Shown here: one piece after another, positions 1 to 10,822 of the stretch
How positions within the stretch are numbered: the stretch's first letter is position 1
How the letters are laid out: each line of letters opens with the position of its first letter
Source of the DNA: Blastomussa wellsi
Taxonomy: Eukaryota > Cnidaria > Anthozoa > Scleractinia > Plerogyridae
NCBI GenBank assembly: GCA_947652115.1
Contig: OX393574.1
Span: forward strand, 11,609,012-11,673,011
Direction of reading: 5' to 3'
DNA: 64,000 nucleotides
Program-made: the position numbers and the translations under genes
Notes under the pieces: generated by a model
The model's input: only the letters and a program-made list of their open reading frames with translations
Told to the model about the DNA's origin: nothing
The model's database searches: none

Positions 1-117
1 ACCGTTCACGGGGGTCTTGAGTTCGATTTCCGTTGTATTTCCGTTGTCTTTTTTTTTCAGGCTAAAAATACGATTACTTAAATTGCTTTCACACTACGAG
101 AACGTTTTATTAGGTGT

Positions 118-200
118 TTTTGGGATACGGGATATTTGGGTAAAAAATGATAGGGATACGGGATATTTGGGGAAAATTAACGGGATACGGGATATTTAGG
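118..200 (+). repeat. Short tandem repeat, unit about 30 bp
   Basis: Three imperfect copies of a unit containing GGGATACGGGATATTT lie in a row. An overlapping open frame of 60 codons simply reads through the repeat and is not taken as a gene. Nothing else is recognisable in the first 230 bases. Confidence 0.7.
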
Positions 201-228
201 CCAAAAAAAATGGATAAGGGGCAGTCAG

Positions 229-249
229 CCCCCCCCCCCCCCCCCCCCC
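229..249 (+). repeat. Poly-C homopolymer, 21 bases
   Basis: An uninterrupted run of 21 C. A similar run of 17 C followed by CACCCC repeats lies at 2267-2283, just after the first receptor gene. Such runs are prone to sequencing-length error. Confidence 0.9.
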
Positions 250-1300
250 TTAATAGGTCTCATTATTTCGTCAGTTATCCGTAGCTCATATATGTCTCAT
301 AGATTCATAACGTCTGGTATTATTTCAGGTGTCATTATTTCATCAAAAGGAATACTTGGCGAGTTCCGAGCCTTAATACACCCCCTCCTTATAAATCCAA
401 AGGCGAAAGTATTTATTAATTTATATTTCTCTCTAATTTAATTTCAAAATTGGAAAACTCTTATCAATAAGGTGACAACAATAATGAAGTTCATGGAAAT
501 TTATTACCTGATCAAAGAATTTCCATGAGGCTCTATTTAACCCGAAATAGTAATAAGGTACTGTTATTCGTTATAGTTGGGACGTTGAAAATTATCACTT
601 TAATCACTCAAATTTGGGAAAAAGATCTGACTATATGCTGGAAGAAATCTTTTTAAAACCAAGAAATTTGCAATTTCAATTAAATCTCAATTTAACCTTG
701 TTTACATAAAGTTTGCTTTATTATTACTATCGCGATATGATTTCCACCTTTCGGGAGACTTTTGGCAGCTGCGAAAAGTCGTTTGCGGTCTTCGTTATTT
801 TATACAACAGCGGCACGCTCTTTGTGAGAAGATTTAAAGGATAGAACGCGAAATCTCAGGTAAAAACCAACAATGGGCACATCACTGGGAAGCCTATATA
901 TAACCTTAGACTTTCCTTCTCATCTTATTATGATAACATTTTTTAATCGAGAGTTGTTTGTTGTGAACGGGGAAAAAGTGGATGAAAGCTCGTTCTCTGC
1001 AACATTAATTTTTTATAACTGTCAAATCAAAGGTTGTGAAACCTCGCGAGTGTTGAGTTCCCAGCAACATAAATCACGTTTGGAAATAAACCCGCTAGTA
1101 CTAGATTTATTACGGAAGGTATTTCCATCACAAATTATTACTTTCTGACTATATCAGGAAAGGCAACCAAACTACACTGTTCTAACCCCTTGGATGAAGA
1201 ATTGGAAGAGCTATGACAATGTCTTCTTGACCGGCCCTGGACTGAAAAAGGAAAGGATTTTTCTTAAAGAAACGTCAGCACTTCTTCGACAAACTACAAA
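250..1300. other. Intergenic, nothing recognised
   Basis: AT-rich sequence upstream of the first receptor gene. A 91-codon open frame at 873-1148 shows no family motifs, no repeat partner and no splice context that would support it. A leader exon for the receptor may lie here but cannot be placed by eye. Confidence 0.5.
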
Positions 1301-2218
1301 ATGGCGAACTTAACCGAGGACAGAAACCAGATGAAAACTCTGTGCATGACAGGCCTTTCCGGGACACATCCAAAGATATTTTTCTCAGGGCTAAACAGTA
1401 TTCTCGCGATCACTGCATTTCTGGGAAATGTTCTGATCATTGTTGCTCTTAAAAAGGTGTCGTCCCTCCATCCGCCATCAAAGCTTTTTCTAAATTGCCT
1501 CGCCAGCACCGATCTCTGTGTTGGACTCATTTCACAGCCACTGCATGCTGCCTATATAATATCTCCGAAACACTCTGTTCGTTGTCACTATCTTGGAACT
1601 GCGTCCTCCTACGTTGGTTTCGTTTTGGGAGGAGTATCTTTATTAACAATTACTGCCATAGGCGTGGACAGACTTCTAGCATTGTTGCTGGGGCTGAGAT
1701 ACAGGCAGGTTGTTACCTTAAAGCGTGCACGTCTTTTTGTTGGCTTTTTTTGGTTTTCCAGCATGATTACGCCATTAATATACAACTACAGCTTACATGG
1801 AGGTTTGTCTCTTCTATGCACAGCAGTCTTTTTATGTATCATATGCTTAACCTTTTGCTACACCAAGATCTATCTCACGCTTCGCTATCACCAAGCTCAA
1901 ATACAGGACAATTTTCACCAAGGAGACCAGAACGGAAGAATTCCGCTGAATATCGCGCGATACAGAAAGACAGTGTCCAATGCAATGTGGGTACAGATAA
2001 CATTAGTGGTGTGTTATCTTCCGTATGCTGTGGTAGTGGTATTTCTTATCGCGAAACCAAGTTCGTCGTCGCGATTTTTTGATCTTGCAAGGGAATTTAC
2101 AGTATCTCTCTTTATGTTAAACTCAACTCTGAACCCATTTCTGTACTGTTGGAAAATGAGGGACGTAAGGGAAGCTGTTAAGGGCACGATTGGACAGTTT
2201 AAATGGTTCTCAAGATGA
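1301..2218 (+). CDS. Intronless rhodopsin-like GPCR (array family, plus-strand member)
   Basis: This 305-residue protein has seven hydrophobic segments and is read in one exon. It should be a plasma-membrane G-protein-coupled receptor; the ligand is unknown. The N-terminus is short and opens MANLTEDRN, with a glycosylation sequon at Asn3. TM1 has GNVLII, TM2 has LASTDLCVGL, TM3 ends in VDRLLAL (DRL in place of DRY), TM5 ends in CYTKIYLTL, TM6 has CYLPY (no CWxP tryptophan) and TM7 has NSTLNPFLYCW (NPxxY intact). The loop between TM4 and TM5 is very short and has no cysteine. The ATG is chosen because the start MANLT is shared with the minus-strand array genes. It is the only family member in this orientation and is clearly more diverged than the B-unit copies. 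Its C-tail is short and lacks the CSCSS end of the array genes. Whether it is the sister group of the array genes needs a tree. Confidence 0.9.
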   Translation: MANLTEDRNQMKTLCMTGLSGTHPKIFFSGLNSILAITAFLGNVLIIVALKKVSSLHPPSKLFLNCLASTDLCVGLISQPLHAAYIISPKHSVRCHYLGTASSYVGFVLGGVSLLTITAIGVDRLLALLLGLRYRQVVTLKRARLFVGFFWFSSMITPLIYNYSLHGGLSLLCTAVFLCIICLTFCYTKIYLTLRYHQAQIQDNFHQGDQNGRIPLNIARYRKTVSNAMWVQITLVVCYLPYAVVVVFLIAKPSSSSRFFDLAREFTVSLFMLNSTLNPFLYCWKMRDVREAVKGTIGQFKWFSR

Positions 2219-2430
2219 CTATTTTTTAAACCTTCACGTACAATAATCATAGGCATAGCCCACCAGCCCCCCCCCCCCCCCCCACCCCACCCCCAATTTT
2301 GGGCAACCCATATTTTTTGGGCAGCAAGAGAAATTTTTGCAAGGCAACTTGGGAGAATATTTTCGGGCAAATGGTTCACAGCCCCACTCCCTCCCCAAAG
2401 GCAAAAAATCTCCCGTACGCTTACGATAAT

Positions 2431-2797
2431 AGGGAGCTTAAGAAAACCACGACGGCAACGGCAACGGCAACGTCACTAAACAAAAGGTTTAATGAGGAGA
2501 ACAATGGCTTTGCGCGTGCGTTATAGTTCTTTGTACATTTCTTTGCCGTCCTCTGCAAAACGACAACGTGAAATGACCAGATTCTGCGTTGTGTGGAGAA
2601 AGTGAGTCAGGACGGTTACTTTTCACATTTTTATTTCGAATTCATCGTTGTGTCATAGATTCAGTTTCGTGATAGCTTTGACAGTGATAAACAAAGTAAA
2701 TGACTTTAGGGTACAGCGAGATTTGTTGGTAAAATATAAACACATTTTTTTATCGACGTTGCCCACGACGTCGCCGTCGTGGTATCTTAAGCTCCCT
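2431..2797. mobile_element. MITE with AGGGAGCTTAAGA terminal inverted repeats
   Basis: The left end AGGGAGCTTAAGA (2431-2443) is matched by its reverse complement at 2785-2797. The subterminal CCACGACGGC stretches are also inverted to each other. The flanking triplet AAT occurs on both sides (2428-2430 and 2798-2800) and may be a 3 bp target duplication. The element is 367 bp with no coding capacity, so it is a non-autonomous DNA transposon; the superfamily is not assigned. Confidence 0.75.
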
Positions 2798-3371
2798 AAT
2801 AGTGATCCCTCACAATAATATAGCATACATTCTAAAGTTGTAACACAATGATAAATGAATGAACAGAAGCAAAGTTCATCAGTTGATCAAAAGCTTTTCG
2901 TTGGGCTCTATTTAAACCAACCTAACGAATTTCACCATCATTTGATTCATTCAGAGCTGGAAAACATATCTGATTGAATGACAACACAAATCATAATTAA
3001 AGTCCTAACAATTTTTAATTTTAATGCTATTTTAATTCCACCGTGTTTACATGTTTGTGATTAATAATTAATATTCAATATCGTTGCATCGCGTTTCACC
3101 GTTTTTAAGAGAGTTTCCAGGCAGCTGCAAGAAGACATTTTCGGTCGTCCATAGTTTATTTGTAAAACAAATTAGACGACGAAACGGTAGTACTGATAAT
3201 TTTGCATTGCTGTATGTATTTTTGGCCACGCAAATAAACTAGTTATTTGTTGCTGTTATAAATTAAACGTTGTTGTTGTTACTGCCCAAGTGTTTTGTTT
3301 CCTGTTTCCCAGACCTTACGTAATGTATTAAAGCAAGGCATTCATCATTCAGTAAGTACACATACTTTCAT

Positions 3372-3502
3372 GGCCCAGGCTGTTCAAAGGTTGGATAACT
3401 CTATCTACTGGATTAATCGGCGTTATTTGTGAGTATAGCGTTGTTTGTTTTGATTTATCCTGACTGTGGATAGCGTTACCTACCCTTTGAACAACCGGGC
3501 CC
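3372..3502. mobile_element. Short fold-back MITE
   Basis: The arms read GGCCCAGGCTGTTCAAAGG at the left and, inverted, GGCCCGGTTGTTCAAAGG at the right. They enclose about 90 bp. The target duplication is unclear. The element is non-coding. Confidence 0.65.
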
Positions 3503-3667
3503 AGAATACTAAATCTGGTGGTCTTCATAAGATAACGCTCACAATAACTTGCAAATATTTTACTGGGGGTAGGGGGTGGGGTGGGATGGGGTTTGATTCG
3601 TCAGGCTAAAACAACGGCAACCTATCCCGGTTTCTGTAGCATTAAGCGACTTTAATAAAATTCAGGG

Positions 3668-3994
3668 TCATTCTCGTCCCCATAGCCCTTTTCGTTTCTC
3701 TTAGCCGGCAGGGCCTTGGCATGAAAAACAAAGGGCTCTAGAGACATAGGATTTCCAGTCCGAGATTCTACGACTTCCGGACTTCATGTATATGGCATTA
3801 ATGTTTCTACATGTTGCGTGTTGTAATAAGGTGGCAGGCGAGCATTTTGACTTCCGCTTAAGATTTCTTTGTTCTCAACAGCCAATAAAAAAATCGATTT
3901 TTTTGGAAAATCGTATGTCCCCAGAGCCCATCGCTTTTCGTGCCAAGGCCCTGCCGGCTAAGAGAAACAAAAAGGGCTATGGGGACGAGAATGA
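3668..3994. mobile_element. Fold-back element with 59 bp arms and TTCAGGG duplication
   Basis: Arms 3669-3727 and 3935-3993 are near-perfect inverted copies of about 59 bp around a 207 bp centre. The direct repeat TTCAGGG flanks the element (3661-3667 and 3995-4001), consistent with a 7-8 bp target duplication. The right duplication lies at the edge of the adjacent tRNA-like SINE head, so the element appears to have inserted at the 3' side of that SINE. The open frame at 3786-4025 runs through an arm and is not a gene. Confidence 0.8.
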
Positions 3995-3999
3995 TTCAG

Positions 4000-4071
4000 G
4001 GCTTCAACGCGATTCGAAACCGTGACCTCCGCGATACCGGAGCGATGCTCTACCAACTGAGATATGAAGCC
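4000..4071 (-). mobile_element. tRNA-like SINE head (Thr-GGT-like fold), minus strand
   Basis: On the minus strand 72 bases fold as a tRNA. The acceptor arms GGCTTCA and TGAAGCC pair over seven bases, there is a box-A-like TCTCAGTTGGTAGAGC, and the anticodon loop would carry GGT (threonine). Box B is damaged: one extra T in GGTTTCGAAT. The top pair of the anticodon stem is mismatched. Damaged promoter boxes, together with a second inverted copy at 4250-4326, argue for a tRNA-derived SINE head rather than a working tRNA gene. Confidence 0.6.
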
Positions 4072-4249
4072 ACACATTTTTTCAGGCTTCCTTAATTCCA
4101 ATTGCTGAAATTGGAAATTCACTGCGAGGATCATCTCTCACGTTCATCTACATCCGAAGTTCATATATGAATTATTTCATATACTTAACGTCACTTCACT
4201 CCTCGCGGGAAAATATGGACTCAATAAATTGACCTCGCTCCTAATGTGT

Positions 4250-4326
4250 GGCTTCATAGCTCGGTTGGTTGAGTCATCGCACTGGTATCGCGGAGGTCAT
4301 GCACGGGTTAGACTCCCGTTGAAGCC
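4250..4326 (+). mobile_element. tRNA-like SINE head (Thr-GGT-like fold), plus strand
   Basis: A plus-strand relative of the element at 4000-4071. It has a perfect 7 bp acceptor (GGCTTCA/TGAAGCC), a perfect T stem (ACGGG/CCCGT), a D arm GCTC/GAGT and an anticodon loop reading CTGGTAT (GGT). The anticodon stem has an A-C mismatch, and box B is GGTTAGACTCC, one change from consensus. It runs into a CCCTGAATTTTTTCAGGCTTCC tail that forms a hairpin, typical of a SINE body. The same tail reappears at about 30264-30324. Confidence 0.6.
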
Positions 4327-5191
4327 CTGAATTTTTTCAGGCTTCCAATTGCTTAAATTGGAAATTCACTGCGATGATCACCTCTCACGTTCATCTGCAT
4401 CCGCAGTTCATAATTATATGAATTATTTCATATACTTTACGTCTTTTATATTTTTCAACATTGGGAAAAAAATGCTGTTGAGTTCTATTTAAGATTATAA
4501 TATAGATAGGACTCTGCGCGCGCTCTGATTGGTCAAAAACCCATGTTCTATCAGAGTGTAAAACATAGAAAAAGCGTGTTTTATTGTGTTTCGTCAGCTT
4601 TACTCTAGTGAAAATTCCCAAGGGATGGCGGTGAACATTTTCTATGAAGAAATTCCAGACAAAATTCTGAGTCAAGCTGCAGAGATTTGTCGAAGAAGCT
4701 TCTAAGTTCGAGAGGAAAGTAGTAGAAGCGAAATCAAATTGTTTCAGTTTATCGATCGTGCGTGTTTTGTTGTTTTTACTCGCGGCGTATAAAATCTATA
4801 TCATTAAAATGAAGACATGAAGCCCAAGCTCCGGACATTTGAGAACAATCGAGAAATGTAGTAAACACTCGCCTGCGGCTCGTGTTTTCTACATTTCCCT
4901 CGTGTTTTCAAATGCCCGCCGTGTTTTATGACAGCATAATACATGGCTTAGGCTTCTTTATTTGTTAATTAATTGTTTGTTTATTCCCTCTTCGATAGAT
5001 AGTGAGTTTGTTGTTATACAAGAGTAAAAAGGGTCAATACGAGTCTATAAGTGTACGCCACAACTAGCGACATCTAAATCATTACATCATGCATTGTCAT
5101 AATCGACAAAAATTGTCCGTCATCTTTTAGAGCTTAGAACTGCGGCCCACGGAATCCCGATCGAATTGAATTTTAGAAGTGAAGGAGACAG
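4327..5191. other. Intergenic, degenerate repeat debris
   Basis: This holds the SINE tail (to about 4400), then a stretch with TCTGATTGGTCAAAAACCCA and a scattered CGTGTTTT motif that looks like decayed interspersed repeat. No gene is supported; the 94-codon frame at 4391-4675 is not family-like. Confidence 0.45.
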
Positions 5192-5400
5192 TTAACTTGA
5201 GCAGCAGCAAAACTGTTTGATCGTATCCTTTACTGCCCGTTGTATTTCCCTCATCTTCCAACAGTACAGAAATGGATTTAAAGTTGAGTTAAGCATCACG
5301 AGAGATATTGCCACTTCCCATAGGAGTTCAACCTGAAATTCCGTCCGCAATCTTGTATAGCTGCGATAGCATGCGGGAGATGATCCGTAACTGTGCAGGC
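5192..5400 (-). pseudogene. GPCR C-terminal remnant
   Basis: On the minus strand this stretch matches the last 60-odd codons of the B-unit receptors at the DNA level: the TM6 CYLP region, TM7, the NPFLY codons, the KMRE-type tail and the TAA stop at 5192-5194. Small indels break the frame near 5330-5370, and nothing upstream of TM6 is present. It marks an older receptor copy on the same strand as the array. Confidence 0.75.
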
Positions 5401-6602
5401 TAACCTAAGACGCTGCTGATAAGTTAATTTGAATAACTGTTATAATCATCGTTTTATGAAGCCTAATCTAAACTTTTTCCGAGAGCGGAAGATGCAAAAT
5501 TATCCCAAAGGGGATTTAATAGGGAAAACCTCCAAGCAACGAAAAACGACATATCAGTGTAAATGTATTTAATTTGACTTAAAACCATATCCAATTTCCA
5601 AATAATAAATTAAAATAATGCGTCCTATGGAAGAAAGCGTTACTCCCAAGCGCAGTCTAACAAAAACTATGAAAAAAAATATTAGTTCATTAATAAAAAA
5701 TGGAAAATAAAATCAATCTGCGAAAAAAATAGTTAAGTTGATTAAGGAAAATAGTGATTAAGTTGATTAAGGGAAAATGCTAACGCATTTTTTTAGTCGG
5801 GTACTTTAAAGTTGAATAACAGGAAATAACCTGTCAGAATTATTCAGATTGCCATTACCCTTTATTTAATTCTCGAACAGCTTTTCTTTTCGTGTTTAAA
5901 TTGTTTTTGGGGCAGAAGGGAAAGTTGCCTTGTTTTCACGAGACTTTTACTACAGCCATTGCTAACCTAAGCCTTTACACAAATATCACGTAAAATCGCC
6001 TAAATATCTTTCCCAAAAATTCTCAAAAAAATGTCTAAATATCCTAAAAAAAATTCTAAATATCTCGAAGAATCCTCTAAATATCTTGAAATAACTCGCA
6101 TTTTTGTTTCAAATATAAGCCGATTTTGAATCTCTTAGGCCAAAATTTTCCCCAGCGAAGCTGAAAAGTATGTGAGAGATTGTCTACACTAGTATTAGCT
6201 ACGGAAATAAAGCGTCTTTCAAAATGGCTGCTAATGATATGGAATACATTAGTCAAGTGCTAAACCGCTGAACTAGATTATTTTTAACATATCGTGGAAT
6301 AATAGAACGGAGTATTCTGTCAAGAAAATAGCGGAGAAAACCTGGAAAACAGCCAAAAAAAGCTATATTTTTTCTAAATATCCCAAAATTTTCTAAATAT
6401 CTTTAAATTTTCTAAATAAAATTATCTGAAATTTCTAAATATCTCAAAAATATCGGGATATGTCAACTGCGGTTTGGCAATTTAACTGTTGATGGGGACG
6501 GTGGGGTGGGAACCAGGGAGAGTAGTGGCGGGAGGGGTACGGAACGTAGGAGAATAGAAGGGAGGAAGTGTGATTCTCTAGGTGGCGGCAACCGGGAAAA
6601 TC
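5401..6602. repeat. AT-rich intergenic with degenerate CTAAATATCT repeats
   Basis: The block 5990-6110, and again 6355-6460, is built from imperfect 15-20 bp units around CTAAATATC(T). The remainder is low-complexity AT-rich DNA. Frames at 6444-6724 have a biased composition and are not supported. Confidence 0.5.
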
Positions 6603-7599
6603 AGGAAAAAATTTCGCATCATTGGGTAGCATTTTGCAAAAAGGCGGAACCCACTAAAGTAGGGGTGGGAGCCGGAGGTACGGGAAGCGGGAAGTTCAAA
6701 TCCCCTTCCTCCCCCCTAACGTAACTACGCAGTTATCAGAGAAGCTATTTTCAAGTAGATAAATAACTAAAAAAGTAGGTACGATAATCGCAGCAAATTT
6801 CCAATTTAAGCAATTATTTACAGGGTACGCCTTTTTACTAAATTAAGACCATTCCCTCGAAATAGAACTGACAATAGATATTCGTTCAAACTTTACTTTT
6901 TGGTTGTTCATCTTAAGGGAATTTAAATTTTGTAATAAAAAGAAGGGTCCCCATATTCGTTTGGGAGCAGGAGAACCTTGAAAATTCACAATAATTCCTT
7001 AAAATATCAGCTTCAGAAACGCTATTACTTGAATGGTTGGGAGGGGAAAAATATAGAGAAAGATATAGATATACTGTATCGACTTCTTGGAACAATTTTA
7101 TAAATGTTTCATCATAAACGCACGCGCGCATTTTCAGCCGACCTTGATTCAACTTGTTACTAGCATGAATCTCGAGGCCACAATCACTGTTCAACAAGTT
7201 CACGCTTCCGTCGATTACTTAATTTTTTTTCTGCAACAGAAATTTGTATATAAGCCAATTTATAACTAATATAAATTTAAGTTAATACGAGCAACCATGA
7301 AAGAGAGATCAGAGAAGTTACGATGCAATCCTAGCATTAAATAACAGTACTGTCACGCAATATCTTCAAGACAAACATCTCATTTCACCTTAAGGTCAAA
7401 TCTACTGTTCGCGCGGTTTCTATTTACGGACCAATCACGTTTCAGCTTTTCCCCTTGTCAATCAAGACCATTCGATCTTATCTGCTCATCACGAGTTCAC
7501 TTGAATTTCTCTGATCTCTCAGAGTGTTGTCAAATTCCCACCCACCCACCCCTATTCAGTGTAAGTTTTTTAATAAAGTATTACAAATGTTGTAGTTAC

Positions 7600-7985
7600 C
7601 TAGCCTACGTGGCATTGGACTTGAGCAGTTTGTTTGCTCACTGAGATTATTATAGTTATTCAGCCTTATATATATAATAAGTGACATTGGACTTGAGCAG
7701 TTTGTTTGCTCATTCAGATAATTATAGTTATTCTGCATCATTGCTGGTGGACTTGAGCAGTTTGTTTGCTCTTTGAGAACTATAGTTATTCAGCCTTATA
7801 TATATATAATAAGTGACATTGGACTTGAGCAGTTTGTTGACTCATTGAGACATTATAGTTATTCAGCCTCAGTGCTATTTGACTAGAGCAGTTTGTTTGC
7901 TCATTGATATTATTACAGCTATTCAGCCTTAGTGCTATTGGTACCGCTGAGCAGTTTGTTTGCTCATTCAGACACTTATTGTTTT
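7600..7985 (+). repeat. Tandem repeat, unit about 60-80 bp
   Basis: About six imperfect units carry the core TTGAGCAGTTTGTTTGCTCA followed by a TATAGTTATTCAGCCT box. Units differ by loss or gain of a TATATATAATAAGTGACATT insert. The core has a small palindrome (GAGCA/TGCTC). It is absent from segment A', so it either expanded or was lost after the block duplication. Confidence 0.8.
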
Positions 7986-8149
7986 TTCCTTAGTAAATAA
8001 ACTTTGGGAGGGGATGAAGTGCTCCACACAGTCGCCCTTTTGCCCCATAGACTCACATGGGCAGCTATTTGGCAGAATGGGGCCCCCGGACAGCCTTGTT
8101 TCCATGGGAACCAGACCTTGGTTGATTTGTTTTTGTTTGTTGTGGTAAT

Positions 8150-8595
8150 ATGGTTTACAACCTATTAGAGCCTGGGGATTAGGACCCCAGAGAGAGGTCA
8201 TTAGGGCCTCTCTGTAGCCTGGTTGTAGTTTTTGTTAATTTGGTTTACAACCTATTAGAGCCTGGGGATTAGGACCCCAGAGAGAGGTCATTAGGGCCTC
8301 TCTGTAGCCTGGTTGTAGTTTTTGTTAATTGGTTTACAACCTTTTAGAGCCTGGGGATTAGGACCCCAGAGAGAGGTCACTAGGACCTCTCTGTAGCCTG
8401 GTTGTAGTTTTTGCTAGTATGGTTTACAACCTGTTAGAGCCTGGGGATTAGGACCCCAGAGAGAGGTCACTAGGACCTCTCTGTAGCCTGGTTGTAGTTG
8501 TTGCTAGTATGGTTTACAACCTGTTAGAGCCTGGGGATTAGGACCCCAGAGAGAGGATTAGGACCTCTCTGTAGCCTGGTTGTAGTTGTTGTTGC
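8150..8595 (+). repeat. Tandem repeat, five units of about 90 bp, two hairpins per unit
   Basis: Units begin with TGGTTTACAACCT near 8151, 8241, 8330, 8420 and 8510. Each unit holds two inverted repeats: CTGGGG/CCCCAG and AGAGAGG/CCTCTCT. The last unit is shortened by a few bases inside the second hairpin. Changes in the arms are partly compensating: GGTCATTAGGGCC in early units becomes GGTCACTAGGACC in later ones. Confidence 0.85.
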
Positions 8596-10330
8596 TTAAT
8601 AGTGTTCCCATGGTTACGCCCTCTCGTTGCCAACCACCCGACCTGCGCCACCCTGTAAGAATTTTATTGGCAACTCGAGCACTTCATCCCCTACCCCATT
8701 TATCCCATATATGTTGTTGTTGTCTTGCTTTCTTCATGGGTTGGGAGTATTAATTCGTGTTATAGGACGAAGGTGATAGCTAGTCTCAGAAAACTGGAAA
8801 AATTAAAGGTCACTATAGTCGTTTGCGAGAAAACGGCGATTTATCTCTCTCGCGAGCTAAGCCGTAAAGAAAAGGGCGCCATTTTCTATATTTGTGCGCG
8901 CTAATGGCGCAATAAATCGTGCGCAGTAAGAATGCGCAATGCAATAAAGGGAAATGAGTTATAGCCGAGTTTTCTCCGAAGACTAAAGATACCGAAAAAC
9001 GGTTGAAGTAAAATATTATTATAACCTTTTCGTGGAAGACAACTGCTGATAGACCTTGGTGACGAGCAAGGTAACGAGTGTTACGGCAAACAATCACGAC
9101 AGACGTCGGGCCGACAATTTTGGATAGGTGCTATAACATGAGCCAATGCAAAACGGTAGTAATAATGGGCAGATGCTTCTCTATAGCCAGGATGCTCGTC
9201 GTTAAGTATTTCATGAATCAATGATGGTGAAGACCATGATGCAAAAAGATAATTATTATAACTCAGTGAATAACCTATGAACAGCGCAACTATGCTTTCA
9301 ACTGTTCAGGCTGAGTTGTCTTCTGTTCTTATTATCAAACAAGGGTTAAATAAATAAGAAGTATTAAGAGTATAGTAAGCTCGAAAAGAGCTTGAGAGAT
9401 TGATGAAACATAGAGGCTTTTATTGCTATTTGAAAATCCCGTGTACCCAGAGGTGAAAAGTGCCTTGCAAGAAAATACGTGCGTGTGCTACCCCATATTG
9501 AACAGCACAGGGATACATAAAACAGCACGCCAACAGAGAGACAGCAATGGCACTAATCAGAAATTCCCTGTGCTCCTCCAGCCCAGATACTCATTCGGCC
9601 GACACGATGCGCGTTTGCAGCCACTGCCGAGGAGTCGTTAAATGTGGACAGATCCGTTGATGTTGGGAGAAAGGTCGTGGCTGTGCCTTTCTTCACCGAA
9701 TTCCTCGGCCTCGTGGAGAAACATATTGTTCTGCAACTTTAAAAACTATGAAAGCGAGCCAACAACCAAAGACACGGTTCACGGTAAATTAGTCAATAGG
9801 CGCGGAAGATCACTTCACTAGAGAAATGGTGTTTGCTGTAAAGAAAGATTGTTTCTGATCTTGACCAATAAGTATTACAAACAAAGGTTGATTACACAAC
9901 TTGGTAATAGCCCGCCGTACATTTTAAAGGGAGTAGTTTTGATGTATTGATGTATTTCATGTAAAGGCTGATTCGGATCTCCTAGTATCATGTACAAACC
10001 CGCCCTTAGTAGAAAGAAGCAGCACTGTACTAGTTGGAGGTGATACAGACCTTAACATGCGACACAAAAACTCTAGAGCGTTTGGCATTGGTAAATCTCA
10101 GCTGCGTCATTAAAAAAATACGAATCAGGCGCATTTTTCAGGAAAAAGGGGCGGAAGTATTCAAGGGGTCTTAAGCCACCAAGGATGCTCGTACTGCTAT
10201 CACAGCAGAATGGTAAAATGGGATAGAAGCTGGATACCCTTTAGGTACACCGCTTGCTCCGCTTTCCTGTTGCTCATTTTTTATAAATCAATGTGTTTGT
10301 TGCTGTTTAAATAAAACGTTGAACTAACTT

Positions 10331-10822
10331 GATGAGCATAAAATAACTTTTCTGGTTGTCTCCTTTAATGCTTTCCTCACCTCTCTGGTTCTCCAGCAGT
10401 AAAGGATCGGGTTAAGGGGTGAGTTTAGTCGCATAAAGACAGAACATTTTCATTCCCAAAGCATGGTTAGAGATGGTGGATATATTTCCATGAATGTGAC
10501 TACAACCATTACTTTACCAAATGGAAGATAACAGGTTAAAAATGTCATTTGCACTGGAAACTATCCGTTTGTATCATGCAGTAATCGGTTGACTTCTTCC
10601 TCCGTTCCGTTACTCATGTTGGGCGTGCTTTTTGGTCTTGTATTTGTTGATTGTGGAGCATGAGATAACCTGTTGTATAGCAGGCGGTTGAGGTTACAAC
10701 ACAATAAGAGTGAAACGCTGATGATGCTCCAAGTAATGGTTGTAAAGATACTCAAAGGAGCACTACTAGCAAGCCAAAACACAACTATAAAGATTCGCAA
10801 TCTCTTGATAGTTCGCCGCATT
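10331..10822 (-). pseudogene. GPCR pseudogene, TM4 to C-terminus
   Basis: On the minus strand this is closest to the receptor at 43921-44844. The part 10822-10700 reads KRLRIFIVVFWLASSAPL and SLLLC, equivalent to TM4 and TM5. The frame then shifts, giving a wrong-frame tail through the ICL3 region to about 10561. The DNA still matches through TM6 and TM7 to about 10331. TM1-TM3 are missing. Nearly the same broken fragment recurs at 24484-24905 and 33650-34130, so the frame break predates the duplications. Confidence 0.75.

Noticed and set aside
873..1148. 91-codon open frame upstream of the first receptor
   Set aside because: No recognisable domain, no second copy, and composition like the surrounding AT-rich DNA.
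1495..2082. 195-codon plus-strand frame inside the first receptor
   Set aside because: It is an out-of-frame shadow of the GPCR coding sequence; the receptor frame carries all the motifs.
4000..4326. Two functional tRNA-Thr genes
   Set aside because: Box B is damaged in both, the anticodon stem is mismatched, and a SINE-type tail follows; a SINE origin fits better.
7600..8595. CRISPR-like array
   Set aside because: The repeats are contiguous tandem units without unique spacers, and the context is clearly eukaryotic.
9423..9641. 72-codon frame preserved in segments A and A'
   Set aside because: It starts at TTG, has no recognisable domain, and survival in two recent duplicates is expected without selection.
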